Below, piece by piece: positions 25,190-33,782 of a stretch of 39,061 nt of DNA; position 1 is the stretch's first letter; the number at the start of each line of letters is the position of its first letter. The stretch spans positions 1-39,061 of the forward strand of contig JAESST010000198.1 in assembly GCA_016763995.1 (NCBI GenBank). The letters are read 5' to 3'. The notes below the pieces were generated by a model. It saw only the letters and a program-made list of their open reading frames with translations, was not told the origin of the DNA and searched no databases. The DNA comes from Flavobacteriales bacterium. GTDB taxonomy: Bacteria > Bacteroidota > Bacteroidia > Flavobacteriales_E > Vicingaceae. A program made the position numbers and the translations under genes.

Positions 25190-26774
25190 AGTTGTTGAGA
25201 CCTAGAACAAATAAACTGTTAAAAAAAGCAAATAGCGTAACTCCAGCTTGAGTTTCTAGTGTATCTTCTGTTAGAAATGAAATACAGAGCATAGCCAGAA
25301 AAAAGAAATAAACCTGCTTATTGGGAATCGAATAAAATGCTGGTAAAAAAGTACTCATTAAGAAGAAGCATAAGCCAAGTATTCCAAAAGTGGCAAATGC
25401 GGTGAGGTATTGATTGTGCGATCTGCGTCTGAATACTTCATCAAGTTTAGATTCTTGTTTAACGTATTCATTTTTAAAAGCAATTCCAATATCACCTGTT
25501 CCTGTACCTAGCCAGAAATTCTGAGAGATGATGGATTCTGCTGTTCTCCAAAATTCATACCTCATAGCCAATGAAAAACCACTAGCATTTGCCGTTCTTT
25601 TATATTCTTCTAATTCGAAAATACTCTTGTAAATTCTATTTTGTAGAGCATTATGTTCTAAGTAATAAGTATTAGCCACTCCTTGCTCAATTGCTCTTAT
25701 TTCTCTCTCAGATAGTTTTGAAATTCCAATAGAATCCTTTTTTAAGCCTTTAGAAGAAAGAAATCGATTTAAGGTTTGATCAAGTAATTGTCCTCTCAAA
25801 TCCTTGTCTTTAAAATTAATTTCACTTCTTTTATTCCACTCTCTTTCTATTTCTTTCCAAGCAATAAACCGTCTAATTAAAACACCATTCTCTGTTCTTA
25901 AATCTTCTACATCAACCCAATATAATTCTCCATTAGGAGATCTTTTTTGTTCGATATCGTACTGATCGTAATCTAGTTGTAATTCTGTGTAGTAATCTTC
26001 TTTGGTTTGATAGATTAAAGTACATAAGCTGAATAGTACTAAAAGAATAAAAGAAGAGATGCCAAACCTTAATGGTTTGTTAGATAAGTTTAATAATAAG
26101 ATTCGAATACAAAACACAAAAATCAGAATAGATAAAATGGCCAAGCCTGTATAGAGTTGGAAAACAAGGAGACTAATTAAAAACCAACTACACAAAACCC
26201 AATTAAGAAAGCCTTTTTTAAAGGGTTTGACATAAAATAGGAGTCCGATAAGAAGAGCGATATTTAATCCATATCGGATGTGAGAAATGTAAATCGAGAG
26301 TTGTCTTTTATCAATGACCATCTCTCCCCAGATTCCTAAATATTTACCATAACTGGCAATAGTGAGAGAGAAAAGAGTGATGCAGTAAATGATCAATAAT
26401 GATTTCCACTCTTTTAAACTTAGTCTATTACTTGTTCCAATAATCACTGGTAGAGTCAGAAGCGGAAGTTTGACTCTAAGGTCTTTAAGGGCATAGTTAA
26501 ATTCTTCAGTCCAGAGTAATCCTACAACGTGTAAAAGAAAGCTAAGAATCAGGATCCATATTAATGGAGAATTTTTTAAAAGCAGAAGTTTCTTTTTAAA
26601 ATCAAATTCAATGAGCCAATTTCCAGTAATAATGAATTGCCCAATGCTCATTAGTGCATTAGACCATGATAAACCACAGATAATTACTGCTAAGCCTAGG
26701 AGGTATAGGTTTCTATGATTCAGCCATTTTTTGACTGGAGAATTTGTCTTAAATAAAAGATCTAATAAACCCAA
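25161..26774 (-). CDS. O-antigen-ligase/polymerase-like membrane protein
   Basis: 537 residues with about ten hydrophobic segments (for example LLGLAVIICGLSW, WILILSFLLHVVGLLW, ISLLVFQLYTGLAILSILIFVFCIRI). A large polar loop of about 150-170 residues follows near 245. In this loop ALQNRIYKSIFELEEYKR, SLAMRYEFWRTAESII and WLGTGTGD lead to RRRSHNQYLTAFATFGILGL, the Wzy_C/WaaL-type region. Such proteins join or polymerise lipid-linked glycans on the periplasmic side. The start is TTG at 26774, five bases after the S41 protease stop; no in-frame ATG exists before the upstream stop. It faces the GT genes and overlaps the GT4 end by 29 bases. Confidence 0.8.
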   Translation of the reverse strand: MGLLDLLFKTNSPVKKWLNHRNLYLLGLAVIICGLSWSNALMSIGQFIITGNWLIEFDFKKKLLLLKNSPLIWILILSFLLHVVGLLWTEEFNYALKDLRVKLPLLTLPVIIGTSNRLSLKEWKSLLIIYCITLFSLTIASYGKYLGIWGEMVIDKRQLSIYISHIRYGLNIALLIGLLFYVKPFKKGFLNWVLCSWFLISLLVFQLYTGLAILSILIFVFCIRILLLNLSNKPLRFGISSFILLVLFSLCTLIYQTKEDYYTELQLDYDQYDIEQKRSPNGELYWVDVEDLRTENGVLIRRFIAWKEIEREWNKRSEINFKDKDLRGQLLDQTLNRFLSSKGLKKDSIGISKLSEREIRAIEQGVANTYYLEHNALQNRIYKSIFELEEYKRTANASGFSLAMRYEFWRTAESIISQNFWLGTGTGDIGIAFKNEYVKQESKLDEVFRRRSHNQYLTAFATFGILGLCFFLMSTFLPAFYSIPNKQVYFFFLAMLCISFLTEDTLETQAGVTLFAFFNSLFVLGLNNFSDSQPNND

Positions 26775-26779
26775 AGTTG

Positions 26780-28447
26780 TTATTTCTTAGCCGTAAACGT
26801 ACCAGCTAAGATTTCATTGTATTTCTTTTGGTTTTTCAATAACTTAATCGCGCTGAGTACATCAGGGTCTGTATTGAGTGATTGTTGAATTCTACCATCT
26901 TGATAATGATATCTAGATATAATTTCATTTTCCAATAAGAGTTTAATCTCCTTTTTAAATTTTATAAGATCTTCTTCTTTGTTTGGCGACAATTTTTCTA
27001 ATAAAGCAGAATACTCTGATTCTGCATCGTTAAAATATTTTTCTCCTTCGGCTACTTCTTTTAATTTCTTTAACAACTTCTCACTTTGAGTTGAATAGTT
27101 ATACTTTTTGTCTTTTAAGTAGCTGGCAAATTCTTGGTATTCACTTTCGGTTAATTTAAATTTTTTGGGCCCAACAATACTGTCGTGATTTAGTGCATAA
27201 GTCGTAGCATAATTAAAAATGTGAAGTTTTCTCATTAATACAGACGCAACCATGCTTATAGATTCTTCTTCTGTTACAATATCTGGTTTAATTCCTTTTC
27301 CATCAGAAACAGGACGTTTAGAAAGAAGAGTTGTAAAAGAGCTAATTAAAGAATCAGGAACAGTCTGAGCTTTTCCTCTTTCATCTTTATTAGAGTAATC
27401 CAATTTTTGAATACATCTCCCACTTGGAATATAATATTTCGCAACTGTTACTTTTAATTGAGCATTATAGCTTAGAGGTCTTGTTTGTTGAACAAGGCCC
27501 TTTCCAAAAGTTTGTTTTCCTAAAATTACTGCTCTATCATAGTCTTGTAGGGTTCCCGCAACAATTTCTGAAGCAGAAGCAGAACCTCCGTTTGTAAGAA
27601 TAACAACAGGTATTTGCGTATCTAAAGGTTCGTTTCTAGTTGCATAAGTAGCATCCCATTTTTTTAATTTGCCTCTTGTTTCTACTACCTTTTTCCCCTT
27701 CGGAATCAATGTGTTTACAATGTTAACAGCTTCAATTAACAATCCACCTCCATTTCCACGTAAGTCAAAAACAAGACGCTTCATTCCTTGTTTTTCCTTC
27801 AAATCTTTAAAAGCTGCAATAAATTCTTTCGAGGCTGTTTGCGTAAATCCAGTTAATCGAATGTATCCGACTTCTTTATCTATCATTCCATAAAAAGGTA
27901 CATCGTTAATCTTGATGTTTTCTCTTATTACTTCTTTGATGATCAGTTCCTCGTTTCTAGGTCTTTTAACAGTAATTTTTAAAGGTGTTCCTGGCTGCCC
28001 CTTGAGAAAACTACTAATTTCAGAGGTAGATTTTCCTTCTACAGTATTTTCGTCTACTTTGATTTGAATGTCACCTGCTTTAAGCCCTGCTTTAAAAGCA
28101 GGAAAACCCTCGTAGGGTTCTGAAATCACAACAATATCACTGTCTTTATGAATAAGTGCTCCAATGCCTCCATATTGACCTGTGGTCATAAAACGGTAAT
28201 CTTCAATTTGAGATTCGGGAATATAATTGGTGTATGGGTCAAGAGATTCTAACATGCCATCAATGGCTGTTTTCATCAATTCGCCTGGTTTAGTTTCATC
28301 AACATAATAAGTATTCAGCTCTTTTATAACTGTACTAAAAATGTCAAGGTTTTTAGATAATTCAAAGTAATTGTCAGCAAAACCATAAGAAAGCCATACA
28401 GTTGATGAGAGAAAAAGGCCATTTAAGACAGTTTTTATTTTATTCAT
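26780..28447 (-). CDS. S41-family C-terminal processing peptidase
   Basis: 555 residues from the ATG at 28447 (MNKIKTVLNGLFLSSTVWLS, a signal peptide or anchor). Longer in-frame starts at 28468 and 28480 would run into yidD. A PDZ domain (YGGIGALIHKDSDIVVISEP ... AGLKAGDIQIKVDE) precedes the S41 core: GYIRLTGF, FDLRGNGGGLL, then the catalytic Ser in GGSASASEIVAGTLQDY and Lys in GKQTFGKGLVQQ, 25 residues apart as in the D1-processing protease family. A C-terminal helical extension follows. It lies five bases after yidD and five before the ligase gene. It probably trims or degrades periplasmic proteins. Confidence 0.92.
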   Translation of the reverse strand: MNKIKTVLNGLFLSSTVWLSYGFADNYFELSKNLDIFSTVIKELNTYYVDETKPGELMKTAIDGMLESLDPYTNYIPESQIEDYRFMTTGQYGGIGALIHKDSDIVVISEPYEGFPAFKAGLKAGDIQIKVDENTVEGKSTSEISSFLKGQPGTPLKITVKRPRNEELIIKEVIRENIKINDVPFYGMIDKEVGYIRLTGFTQTASKEFIAAFKDLKEKQGMKRLVFDLRGNGGGLLIEAVNIVNTLIPKGKKVVETRGKLKKWDATYATRNEPLDTQIPVVILTNGGSASASEIVAGTLQDYDRAVILGKQTFGKGLVQQTRPLSYNAQLKVTVAKYYIPSGRCIQKLDYSNKDERGKAQTVPDSLISSFTTLLSKRPVSDGKGIKPDIVTEEESISMVASVLMRKLHIFNYATTYALNHDSIVGPKKFKLTESEYQEFASYLKDKKYNYSTQSEKLLKKLKEVAEGEKYFNDAESEYSALLEKLSPNKEEDLIKFKKEIKLLLENEIISRYHYQDGRIQQSLNTDPDVLSAIKLLKNQKKYNEILAGTFTAKK

Positions 28448-28451
28448 TTTT

Positions 28452-28679
28452 TTACTTTTTCGGTACATGGTCAATTCCACTTCCTCCCCACGGGTGGCAG
28501 GATGAAATTCTTTTTATTGCTAGCCAAAGTCCTTTAATTGGGCCATGTGTTTGTATGGCTTCAACGCTGTATGCTGAACAAGTCGGCATATACCTACAAT
28601 TTGCACCCAAGAAAGGAGAGATTGTAACTTGATAAATGCGGACCAAAAAAATAAGGAATTTGCTAGCTATCTTCCGCAT
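28452..28679 (-). CDS. yidD: Membrane protein insertion efficiency factor YidD
   Basis: 75 residues. It starts with an amphipathic or hydrophobic helix ([20 protein letters not shown]), followed by the family core [19 protein letters not shown] and [18 protein letters not shown] with three conserved Cys. It overlaps the end of rnpA by 17 bases, the classical rnpA-yidD arrangement. YidC is not next to it here; an S41 protease follows instead. Confidence 0.95.
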   Translation of the reverse strand: MRKIASKFLIFLVRIYQVTISPFLGANCRYMPTCSAYSVEAIQTHGPIKGLWLAIKRISSCHPWGGSGIDHVPKK

Positions 28680-29061
28680 ATATTGACTGCAAACGTTGTA
28701 AAGTTAAGATTATTTTCTTCTGGATAAAGTCATATTCTAGCTGTTCTTTTGCAATATAGATAAGCATAAAATGAAGCTTCTTGTCTGAATCAATAAGCTT
28801 ATTTTTTAGTTCATTCCTGTTTATTCGATAAGCCTCTTTTACCCTTCTTTTCAAATGGTTTCGGTCAACGGCTTTTTTGAAAAGCCGTTTGGGAACACTA
28901 ACGGCAAACTTTAGATTTTCTTGTTGTTCCGTTGGAACCTCTATGTGAAGTACCTTAAATGGGAATACATTGAAAGAATCTGACTTTGAAAACAATGCCT
29001 TAATCTCATCTCTCTTGTATATTCGTTCTTCTTTTTTTAGACCAAAATCTTCTGTTTCCAT
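28663..29061 (-). CDS. rnpA: Ribonuclease P protein component
   Basis: 132 residues. The RNase P protein binds the catalytic RNA and the 5' leader of pre-tRNA. The RNR-type signature is [20 protein letters not shown], preceded by [13 protein letters not shown]. The N-terminal [20 protein letters not shown] matches the family start. It is separated from hemD by a hairpin and overlaps yidD. The usual partner rpmH is not present here. Confidence 0.94.
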   Translation of the reverse strand: METEDFGLKKEERIYKRDEIKALFSKSDSFNVFPFKVLHIEVPTEQQENLKFAVSVPKRLFKKAVDRNHLKRRVKEAYRINRNELKNKLIDSDKKLHFMLIYIAKEQLEYDFIQKKIILTLQRLQSIYAEDS

Positions 29062-29073
29062 AAAGTATAAAGA

Positions 29074-29108
29074 TAAAAAAAAGGCATCACTCGTTGGAGT
29101 AATGCCTT
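29074..29108 (-). terminator. Terminator after hemD
   Basis: On the minus strand, AAGGCATTACT (29108 to 29098) pairs with AGTGATGCCTT (29091 to 29081) with one mismatch and a six-base loop, and is followed by a run of eight T. It separates the hemD unit from rnpA, so rnpA needs its own promoter in the short gap. Confidence 0.75.
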
Positions 29109-29130
29109 CTTAAAAATAGAGAAGAATCTC

Positions 29131-29877
29131 TTATTTCTTATTTTGTTTCTTAATGTATTGCTCTAATGCCATTGTCATGGAAGGAGCTTCAGGTTTTGGA
29201 GCAGCAATGTTGATTTCTAAACCAGCATTTTCAGCTGCTTTTGCAGTTGTTGCACCAAAAACAGCAATTTTAGTGTCGTTTTGCTTGAAATTGGGAAAAT
29301 TCTCATACAAAGAGGTAATTCCTGCAGGACTAAAGAATACTAATACATCATAATTTACATCTGCTAAATCAGAAAGGTCACTACAAACTGTTCTGTAAAG
29401 CATTGCTTGGTCAAAGTCGATGTTGTTTTTCTTAAGAAGCTCAGGAATGTCTTTCTTTAAGATGTCAGCACATGGCAATAAGAATTTTTCATCTTTGTGC
29501 TTCTTGATTAAAGGCAATAGATCGCTCATCGTTTGTCTACCATGAAAAATCTTACGCTTTCTGTAAACAACATATTTTTGAAGATAGTATGCTGTTGATT
29601 CTGAAATACAAAAGTATTTCAAATCATCTGGAACGCTATACCTTACTTCTTCTGCCATTCTAAAAAAATGGTCTACTGCATTTCTGCTTGTAAAGATGAT
29701 AGCTCCGTAATCTTGAATGCTTATTTTTTGCTGTCTAAATTCCTTTGAGTCAACTCCTTCTACGTGAATAAATGATCTGAAGTCAACCTTTACTTTACAC
29801 TTGTCAGATAAATCAAAGTAAGGAGACTTTTCCGTTTCCGGTTTTGGTTGAGAAACTAAAATTGTTTTTACTTTCAA
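29131..29877 (-). CDS. hemD: Uroporphyrinogen-III synthase
   Basis: 248 residues. HemD cyclises hydroxymethylbilane to uroporphyrinogen III. The family is poorly conserved, but several segments fit: the start VKTILVSQPKPETEKSPY, IIFTSRNAVDHFFRMAEE, YFCISESTAYYLQKY, FLLPCADILKKDIPELLKKN, and VLVFFSPAGITSLYENFPNF with FGATTAKAAENAGL. It follows the DUF4271 gene by 42 bases; this pairing is common in Bacteroidota. It ends at a hairpin terminator. No other heme gene is nearby. Confidence 0.88.
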   Translation of the reverse strand: MKVKTILVSQPKPETEKSPYFDLSDKCKVKVDFRSFIHVEGVDSKEFRQQKISIQDYGAIIFTSRNAVDHFFRMAEEVRYSVPDDLKYFCISESTAYYLQKYVVYRKRKIFHGRQTMSDLLPLIKKHKDEKFLLPCADILKKDIPELLKKNNIDFDQAMLYRTVCSDLSDLADVNYDVLVFFSPAGITSLYENFPNFKQNDTKIAVFGATTAKAAENAGLEINIAAPKPEAPSMTMALEQYIKKQNKK

Positions 29878-29919
29878 TGTCGAAAATTTAATATATTAGT
29901 AGCTGTAGATAAACGAAAA

Positions 29920-30720
29920 TTACAGGCTGATTTTTATCCATTTTCCAAGGATCAGCCAAGGTGTAATTTCGAGGGTGCAAAGATAAGCAATAATAAAAAA
30001 CAAACCGACCCCATTTTCTAATCCAATCATAACTCCTCTAGTTATCTGAAAAATAAGCCCTAAGAGTAATGTAGTAAAGCCTATATAGCTTAAAATAACA
30101 GGATCAATTGGGGCAAAAAGCAAAAGTGTTGTCAATATTAAAAATGCTAGACCTAAATACTTGTTAAACAAGTTGGTTTGGAAAACATACTCTTCAATCA
30201 CATCTTTCTTGTCGAATAACCATCCACTGAATTTATAAATTACAATTTTGATTAAAAAGTAACCCAATAAAGGAATAATAAAGAGAATATAGGTCCAGAT
30301 AACTGGCTCGTTAATTTCTGTTGTCCAATTTCTCGCCAAGCTAAAGAAGAAAGGAAAGCAGAGAACAAAATTTACGATCATTAAAACATTGACAGGATGA
30401 GTGTACACCTTCTCATATCGAATGATTTGTTTGGAAAGTTTCCAATTGATTAAGGTTTTAAAAAGCATAGAAAACCGCTTACGATGCATGGCCCTGGAGA
30501 AAGCCAGACATAAATAACCAAAAAGCAAGACAAAAATCATCCAAGTTTCTACCCGTTGTGGCTTGGAATTTCCTGCAAAAAAGCTATTTTCTTTGGATCT
30601 TACAGCTTGATGCAAGCTTACTTGATCTACGAATTCAGAATAATTCATGTAATTAGAATAGCTCCCATTGTAAGGAACTACACTTTCAATTACTTTTAAA
30701 CTATCACTTCCTTCTATCAC
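29920..30720 (-). CDS. DUF4271 multi-pass membrane protein
   Basis: 266 residues with a polar N-terminal ~55 residues and about seven hydrophobic segments, including TWMIFVLLFGYLCLAF, VNVLMIVNFVLCFPFFFSLA, WTYILFIIPLLGYFLIKIVI, and LGLAFLILTTLLLFAPID. The C-terminal TLEITPWLILGKWIK resembles DUF4271, a Bacteroidota family of unknown function found next to hemD. The start is GTG at 30720; the upstream in-frame stop (30742-30744) leaves no ATG. A role linked to heme or envelope is suggested only by the conserved position. Confidence 0.8.
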   Translation of the reverse strand: MIEGSDSLKVIESVVPYNGSYSNYMNYSEFVDQVSLHQAVRSKENSFFAGNSKPQRVETWMIFVLLFGYLCLAFSRAMHRKRFSMLFKTLINWKLSKQIIRYEKVYTHPVNVLMIVNFVLCFPFFFSLARNWTTEINEPVIWTYILFIIPLLGYFLIKIVIYKFSGWLFDKKDVIEEYVFQTNLFNKYLGLAFLILTTLLLFAPIDPVILSYIGFTTLLLGLIFQITRGVMIGLENGVGLFFIIAYLCTLEITPWLILGKWIKISL

Positions 30721-30790
30721 TGTTGAATTTCTGGAACAAATTTAACCTTTGAGTGTCTTTTTAAGTGGGAAGAAAACCTCTTTTTATGAC

Positions 30791-30798
30791 TAATTTTG
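30791..30798 (+). promoter_or_regulatory. Candidate -7 element for glutaryl-CoA dehydrogenase
   Basis: TAATTTTG fits TAnnTTTG, 22 bases before the ATG at 30821. No well-placed -33 TTG is seen. Confidence 0.35.
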
Positions 30799-30820
30799 CA
30801 CAAAATATTTAAATACTATT

Positions 30821-31309
30821 ATGGCAAGCGATAGATTCCAAGCACCTGATTATTACCTATTAGATGATTTGTTGACAGAAGAACACAAATTAATTCGTGA
30901 TACTGTGAGAGAATGGGTTAAGAAAGAGGTGTCTCCTATTATAGAAGATGCAGCTCAAAAAGGAGAATATCCAATTGAGTTAAATAAGGGGATCGCTGAA
31001 TTAGGTGGGTTTGGACCTTATATCCCAACAAAGTATGGTGGGGCAGGCTTAGATCAAATTTCTTATGGATTAATCATGCAAGAATTTGAAAGAGGGGATT
31101 CAGGTTTGAGATCTGCTGCTTCTGTTCAAAGTTCATTGGTAATGTATCCGATTTATAATTATGGAAATGAAGATCAAAGAAATAAGTACCTACCAAAGTT
31201 AGCTTCTGGAGAATGGGTAGGTTCTTTCGGATTAACAGAACCTGATTATGGTTCTGATCCGAGTGGAATGATTACCAATTATAAAGATATGGTGACCATT
31301 ATTTATTAA
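30821..31309 (+). CDS. gcdH: Glutaryl-CoA dehydrogenase, N-terminal part (frameshifted gene)
   Basis: The N-terminal 156 residues of an acyl-CoA dehydrogenase, with helical domain DDLLTEEHKLIRDTVREWVK, GGAGLDQISYGLIMQEFERG, and RSAASVQSSLVMYPI. The Arg-Ser-X2-Ser-Val-Gln segment and FGLTEPDYGSDPSGM are typical of glutaryl-CoA dehydrogenase, which oxidises and decarboxylates glutaryl-CoA to crotonyl-CoA in lysine and tryptophan breakdown. The natural frame is lost after NYKDM: the next codons read VTIIY then stop. Adding one G to the GG at 31291-31292 restores GDHYLLNGAKMWITNSPICD and joins the C-terminal part. The intact gene is 30821-32007, 395 residues. Confidence 0.88.
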   Translation: MASDRFQAPDYYLLDDLLTEEHKLIRDTVREWVKKEVSPIIEDAAQKGEYPIELNKGIAELGGFGPYIPTKYGGAGLDQISYGLIMQEFERGDSGLRSAASVQSSLVMYPIYNYGNEDQRNKYLPKLASGEWVGSFGLTEPDYGSDPSGMITNYKDMVTIIY

Positions 31310-31320
31310 ACGGAGCAAAA

Positions 31321-32007
31321 ATGTGGATTACCAATTCACCAATTTGCGATGTAGCTGTTGTTTGGGCTAAGAACGAAGAAGGAAGAATTCACGGTTTAGT
31401 TGTTGAACGAGGAATGGAAGGCTTTACAACTCCTGAGACGCATGGTAAATGGTCGTTAAGAGCATCTAGAACTGGAGAGCTGGTTTTTGATAATGTTAAA
31501 GTTCCAAAGGAAAACTTATTGCCAAATAAATCTGGTTTAGGTGCACCACTTGGTTGTTTAGATTCTGCCCGTTATGGAATTGCTTGGGGTGTAATTGGTG
31601 CGGCAATGGATTGTTATGATTCTGCTTTGCGATACTCTCAAGAAAGAATTCAGTTTGGAAAGCCGATTGCAGCGTATCAATTAACGCAAAAGAAATTAGC
31701 AGAAATGATAACTGAAATCACAAAAGCACAGTTTCTAACATATCGTTTAGGTCAGTTGAAAAATGAAGGTAGAGCAAGCTCTCAACAAATCTCTATGGCG
31801 AAAAGAAACAATGTTGATATGGCATTGAAGATTGCCAGAGAAGCGCGTCAAATTCATGGAGGAATGGGAATTACTGGGGAATATCCAATTATGCGTCACA
31901 TGATGAATTTAGAATCAGTGATTACTTATGAAGGAACGCACGATATCCATCTACTGATTACAGGTATGGACATTACAGGGCATTCTGCTTTTAGAAGCGA
32001 TCAATAA
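31321..32007 (+). CDS. gcdH: Glutaryl-CoA dehydrogenase, C-terminal part (frameshifted gene)
   Basis: This is the rest of the enzyme from MWITNSPICDVAVVWA; the homologous frame already begins near 31293, so the ATG at 31321 is an internal Met. Seen: GKWSLRASRTGELVFDNVKV, RYGIAWGVIGAAMDCYDSAL, the FAD-side RIQFGKPIAAYQLTQKKLAE, and ARQIHGGMGITGEYPIMRH. The catalytic-base Glu lies in VITYEGTHDIHLLITGMDIT, as in glutaryl-CoA dehydrogenases. All key residues of both halves are intact, which favours a sequencing error or a very recent break over an old pseudogene. Confidence 0.88.
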   Translation: MWITNSPICDVAVVWAKNEEGRIHGLVVERGMEGFTTPETHGKWSLRASRTGELVFDNVKVPKENLLPNKSGLGAPLGCLDSARYGIAWGVIGAAMDCYDSALRYSQERIQFGKPIAAYQLTQKKLAEMITEITKAQFLTYRLGQLKNEGRASSQQISMAKRNNVDMALKIAREARQIHGGMGITGEYPIMRHMMNLESVITYEGTHDIHLLITGMDITGHSAFRSDQ

Positions 32008-32075
32008 ATGCATAACTTCATGCAACGAATTGGGAAGTTAAGTACTCTATAGGTAATCTCGTTAAACCCATAATT

Positions 32076-32804
32076 ATGTCTTTAAGTCGAATTTTTGTAC
32101 TTTTTGTTATTGTTTTGTTTGCAAGTTGTAAATGTGATGAATCTCAGTCTTGTGATGGATTATCTGGTGAAGGACAAAACATAATGCCTCAAGAGTTATT
32201 TAAGTCAGTTTATAAGACAGCAGGAGATAGTATTATAAATATCTATTCGAGGTCTAGTAGAATTCAAGGCAGTACTGAAGAGGACTGTAAGTCTTCGGGA
32301 GGGGGGAAGTGCGATTGCCCTGACTGCCCTGATAAAAGTGGGCGTATTCATTATGCACTTGCTCCGATACATAGCGAAAGTCCGATAGTAACTCGTATTA
32401 ATGCAGGTACACTTTATAAGGGAGTTTTTTACCCAAATGATACTGTTTTTAATGAAATTCTTATAAGAAACGAAGAGTTTTATGTTACTACGATTGATGA
32501 AACTTCTTCTTCTTCAAATCCAAGTTTTCAGGTAGATTTTTTAGGTTTCTCGTATATTTTTAATGTTGAAAAAGTAAATAATGAATATACATTGGTTTCA
32601 AATGCACAAAATTCTGAAATCGAATTATTGACACTATTTTCAACGCCAGAAAAGACATACAATAACCTACTTGTTTTAAATAATCAAGCTAGCCGATTCA
32701 CGGAAAAATCTGATTATTTAAATAAGTTATATTATAGCACAAATGAGGGGGTAGTCGCTTTTGAATCGAAAGATGGGCAGTTGTTTTATTTGGCTGATAA
32801 ATAA
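32076..32804 (+). CDS. Cysteine-rich lipoprotein of unknown function
   Basis: 242 residues. A lipoprotein signal peptide MSLSRIFVLFVIVLFASC puts the lipidated Cys at 18. Right after it come KCDESQSCDG, then near residue 70 a tight cluster CKSSGGGKCDCPDCPDKSG with four Cys in 13 residues. The remainder is beta-rich and polar with no Cys, no recognised domain and no catalytic motif. The cluster could bind metal or form disulfides. It follows gcdH in the same direction after 68 bases and ends before a strong terminator; I do not recognise the family. Confidence 0.8.
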   Translation: MSLSRIFVLFVIVLFASCKCDESQSCDGLSGEGQNIMPQELFKSVYKTAGDSIINIYSRSSRIQGSTEEDCKSSGGGKCDCPDCPDKSGRIHYALAPIHSESPIVTRINAGTLYKGVFYPNDTVFNEILIRNEEFYVTTIDETSSSSNPSFQVDFLGFSYIFNVEKVNNEYTLVSNAQNSEIELLTLFSTPEKTYNNLLVLNNQASRFTEKSDYLNKLYYSTNEGVVAFESKDGQLFYLADK

Positions 32805-32861
32805 TCCAATTTGATCAACTAGATACACTGTTCGGAAACAAATAGCAGTATAGTTTATATG

Positions 32862-32901
32862 AAAAGCCTTGTCGCACTGAGTTTAGTGCGACAAGGCTTT
32901 T
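32862..32901. terminator. Bidirectional terminator
   Basis: A 17-bp perfect stem (32862-32878 with 32885-32901, core GCCTTGTCGCACT) with a six-base loop and A/T flanks. It lies between the converging lipoprotein gene and the DUF3108 gene; its right arm directly touches the DUF3108 stop codon. Confidence 0.92.
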
Positions 32902-33735
32902 TTATTTCTTCGCTATTGGATTCGACAAATTCTTGTAATCGATTAACTCCATTCTAACGGAACCGATTAATATCTTTGCTTTCGCTAAAACGGGGATTTT
33001 ATTTTCATCCTTTGTAATATAAACAGTTAAGGCATCGTCGTCTTTAAAAATTCGGCCTTCTTGCACTGCTGGGTGAAATACCATACACTCAAATTTACCT
33101 GCATCAACTTTTACTGTTTTTGTACCTGCATATTTAATTCGAATAGGAATTATTTCTGCATCAACAAATGCTTCAAATTCAAAAATCTGACCTTTCTTAG
33201 CTCCTGTAAAATCTATAGTTCTAGCATAATAAAAAGAAGAAATCATGTCTTGAATTCCATGAGGAACTTCATATTGTTTTTCTTTTTTTACATCAGTAAC
33301 CGTTCTTTTATTCTGGAAAAACTGATAGTCTTGTTGTTTTTTATATCCACCTTCTTCAATTCGTCTAACGAATAACCAAGGAAAAATCCCCTGGGCATCT
33401 AGGTAAGTATCGTATTGATCTCTTACTTTAAAAAACCAATCGAATGCAGATATACTATAGCCTCTGCCTTCGACCCATAATATGTCTCGACCTTGAATTT
33501 TCTTTGGAGCTTCCTTAATTTCTAAAGTGGCTTCGCCTGCATTCAGAAACCCATAGGCAAGTTTGTACTTTAAAAATTCACCCACTTTAAAGGCTTTATT
33601 TTCAACCTTTCGGTATTTAAATGCTGTGTCTTCATTCTCAATAATTTCTTGGACTTTATCAGCTTCTTGTGCGTTGGCATTGGCACTAATATTAAATAAA
33701 ATGGCAATGCTTAAAAGTGTGATCATTCGTTTCAT
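32902..33735 (-). CDS. DUF3108 periplasmic/envelope protein
   Basis: 277 residues from the ATG at 33735 (MKRMITLLSIAILFNISANA, signal peptide); an ATG at 33774 in the same frame would add 13 residues before the signal and is only eight bases from the trmH stop. The mature part shows the DUF3108 pattern: GEFLKYKLAYGFLNAGEATL, VEGRGYSISAFDWFFKVRD, YDTYLDAQGIFPWLFVRRIE, and the C-terminal AKILIGSVRMELIDYKNL. The family is frequent in Bacteroidota with no firm function. It ends at a strong shared terminator and follows the RNA methyltransferase gene. Confidence 0.85.
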   Translation of the reverse strand: MKRMITLLSIAILFNISANANAQEADKVQEIIENEDTAFKYRKVENKAFKVGEFLKYKLAYGFLNAGEATLEIKEAPKKIQGRDILWVEGRGYSISAFDWFFKVRDQYDTYLDAQGIFPWLFVRRIEEGGYKKQQDYQFFQNKRTVTDVKKEKQYEVPHGIQDMISSFYYARTIDFTGAKKGQIFEFEAFVDAEIIPIRIKYAGTKTVKVDAGKFECMVFHPAVQEGRIFKDDDALTVYITKDENKIPVLAKAKILIGSVRMELIDYKNLSNPIAKK

Positions 33736-33782
33736 AATGATTTTTTTCTTTAAGCTTTCCAAATAATATGCCATAGCTTCTT

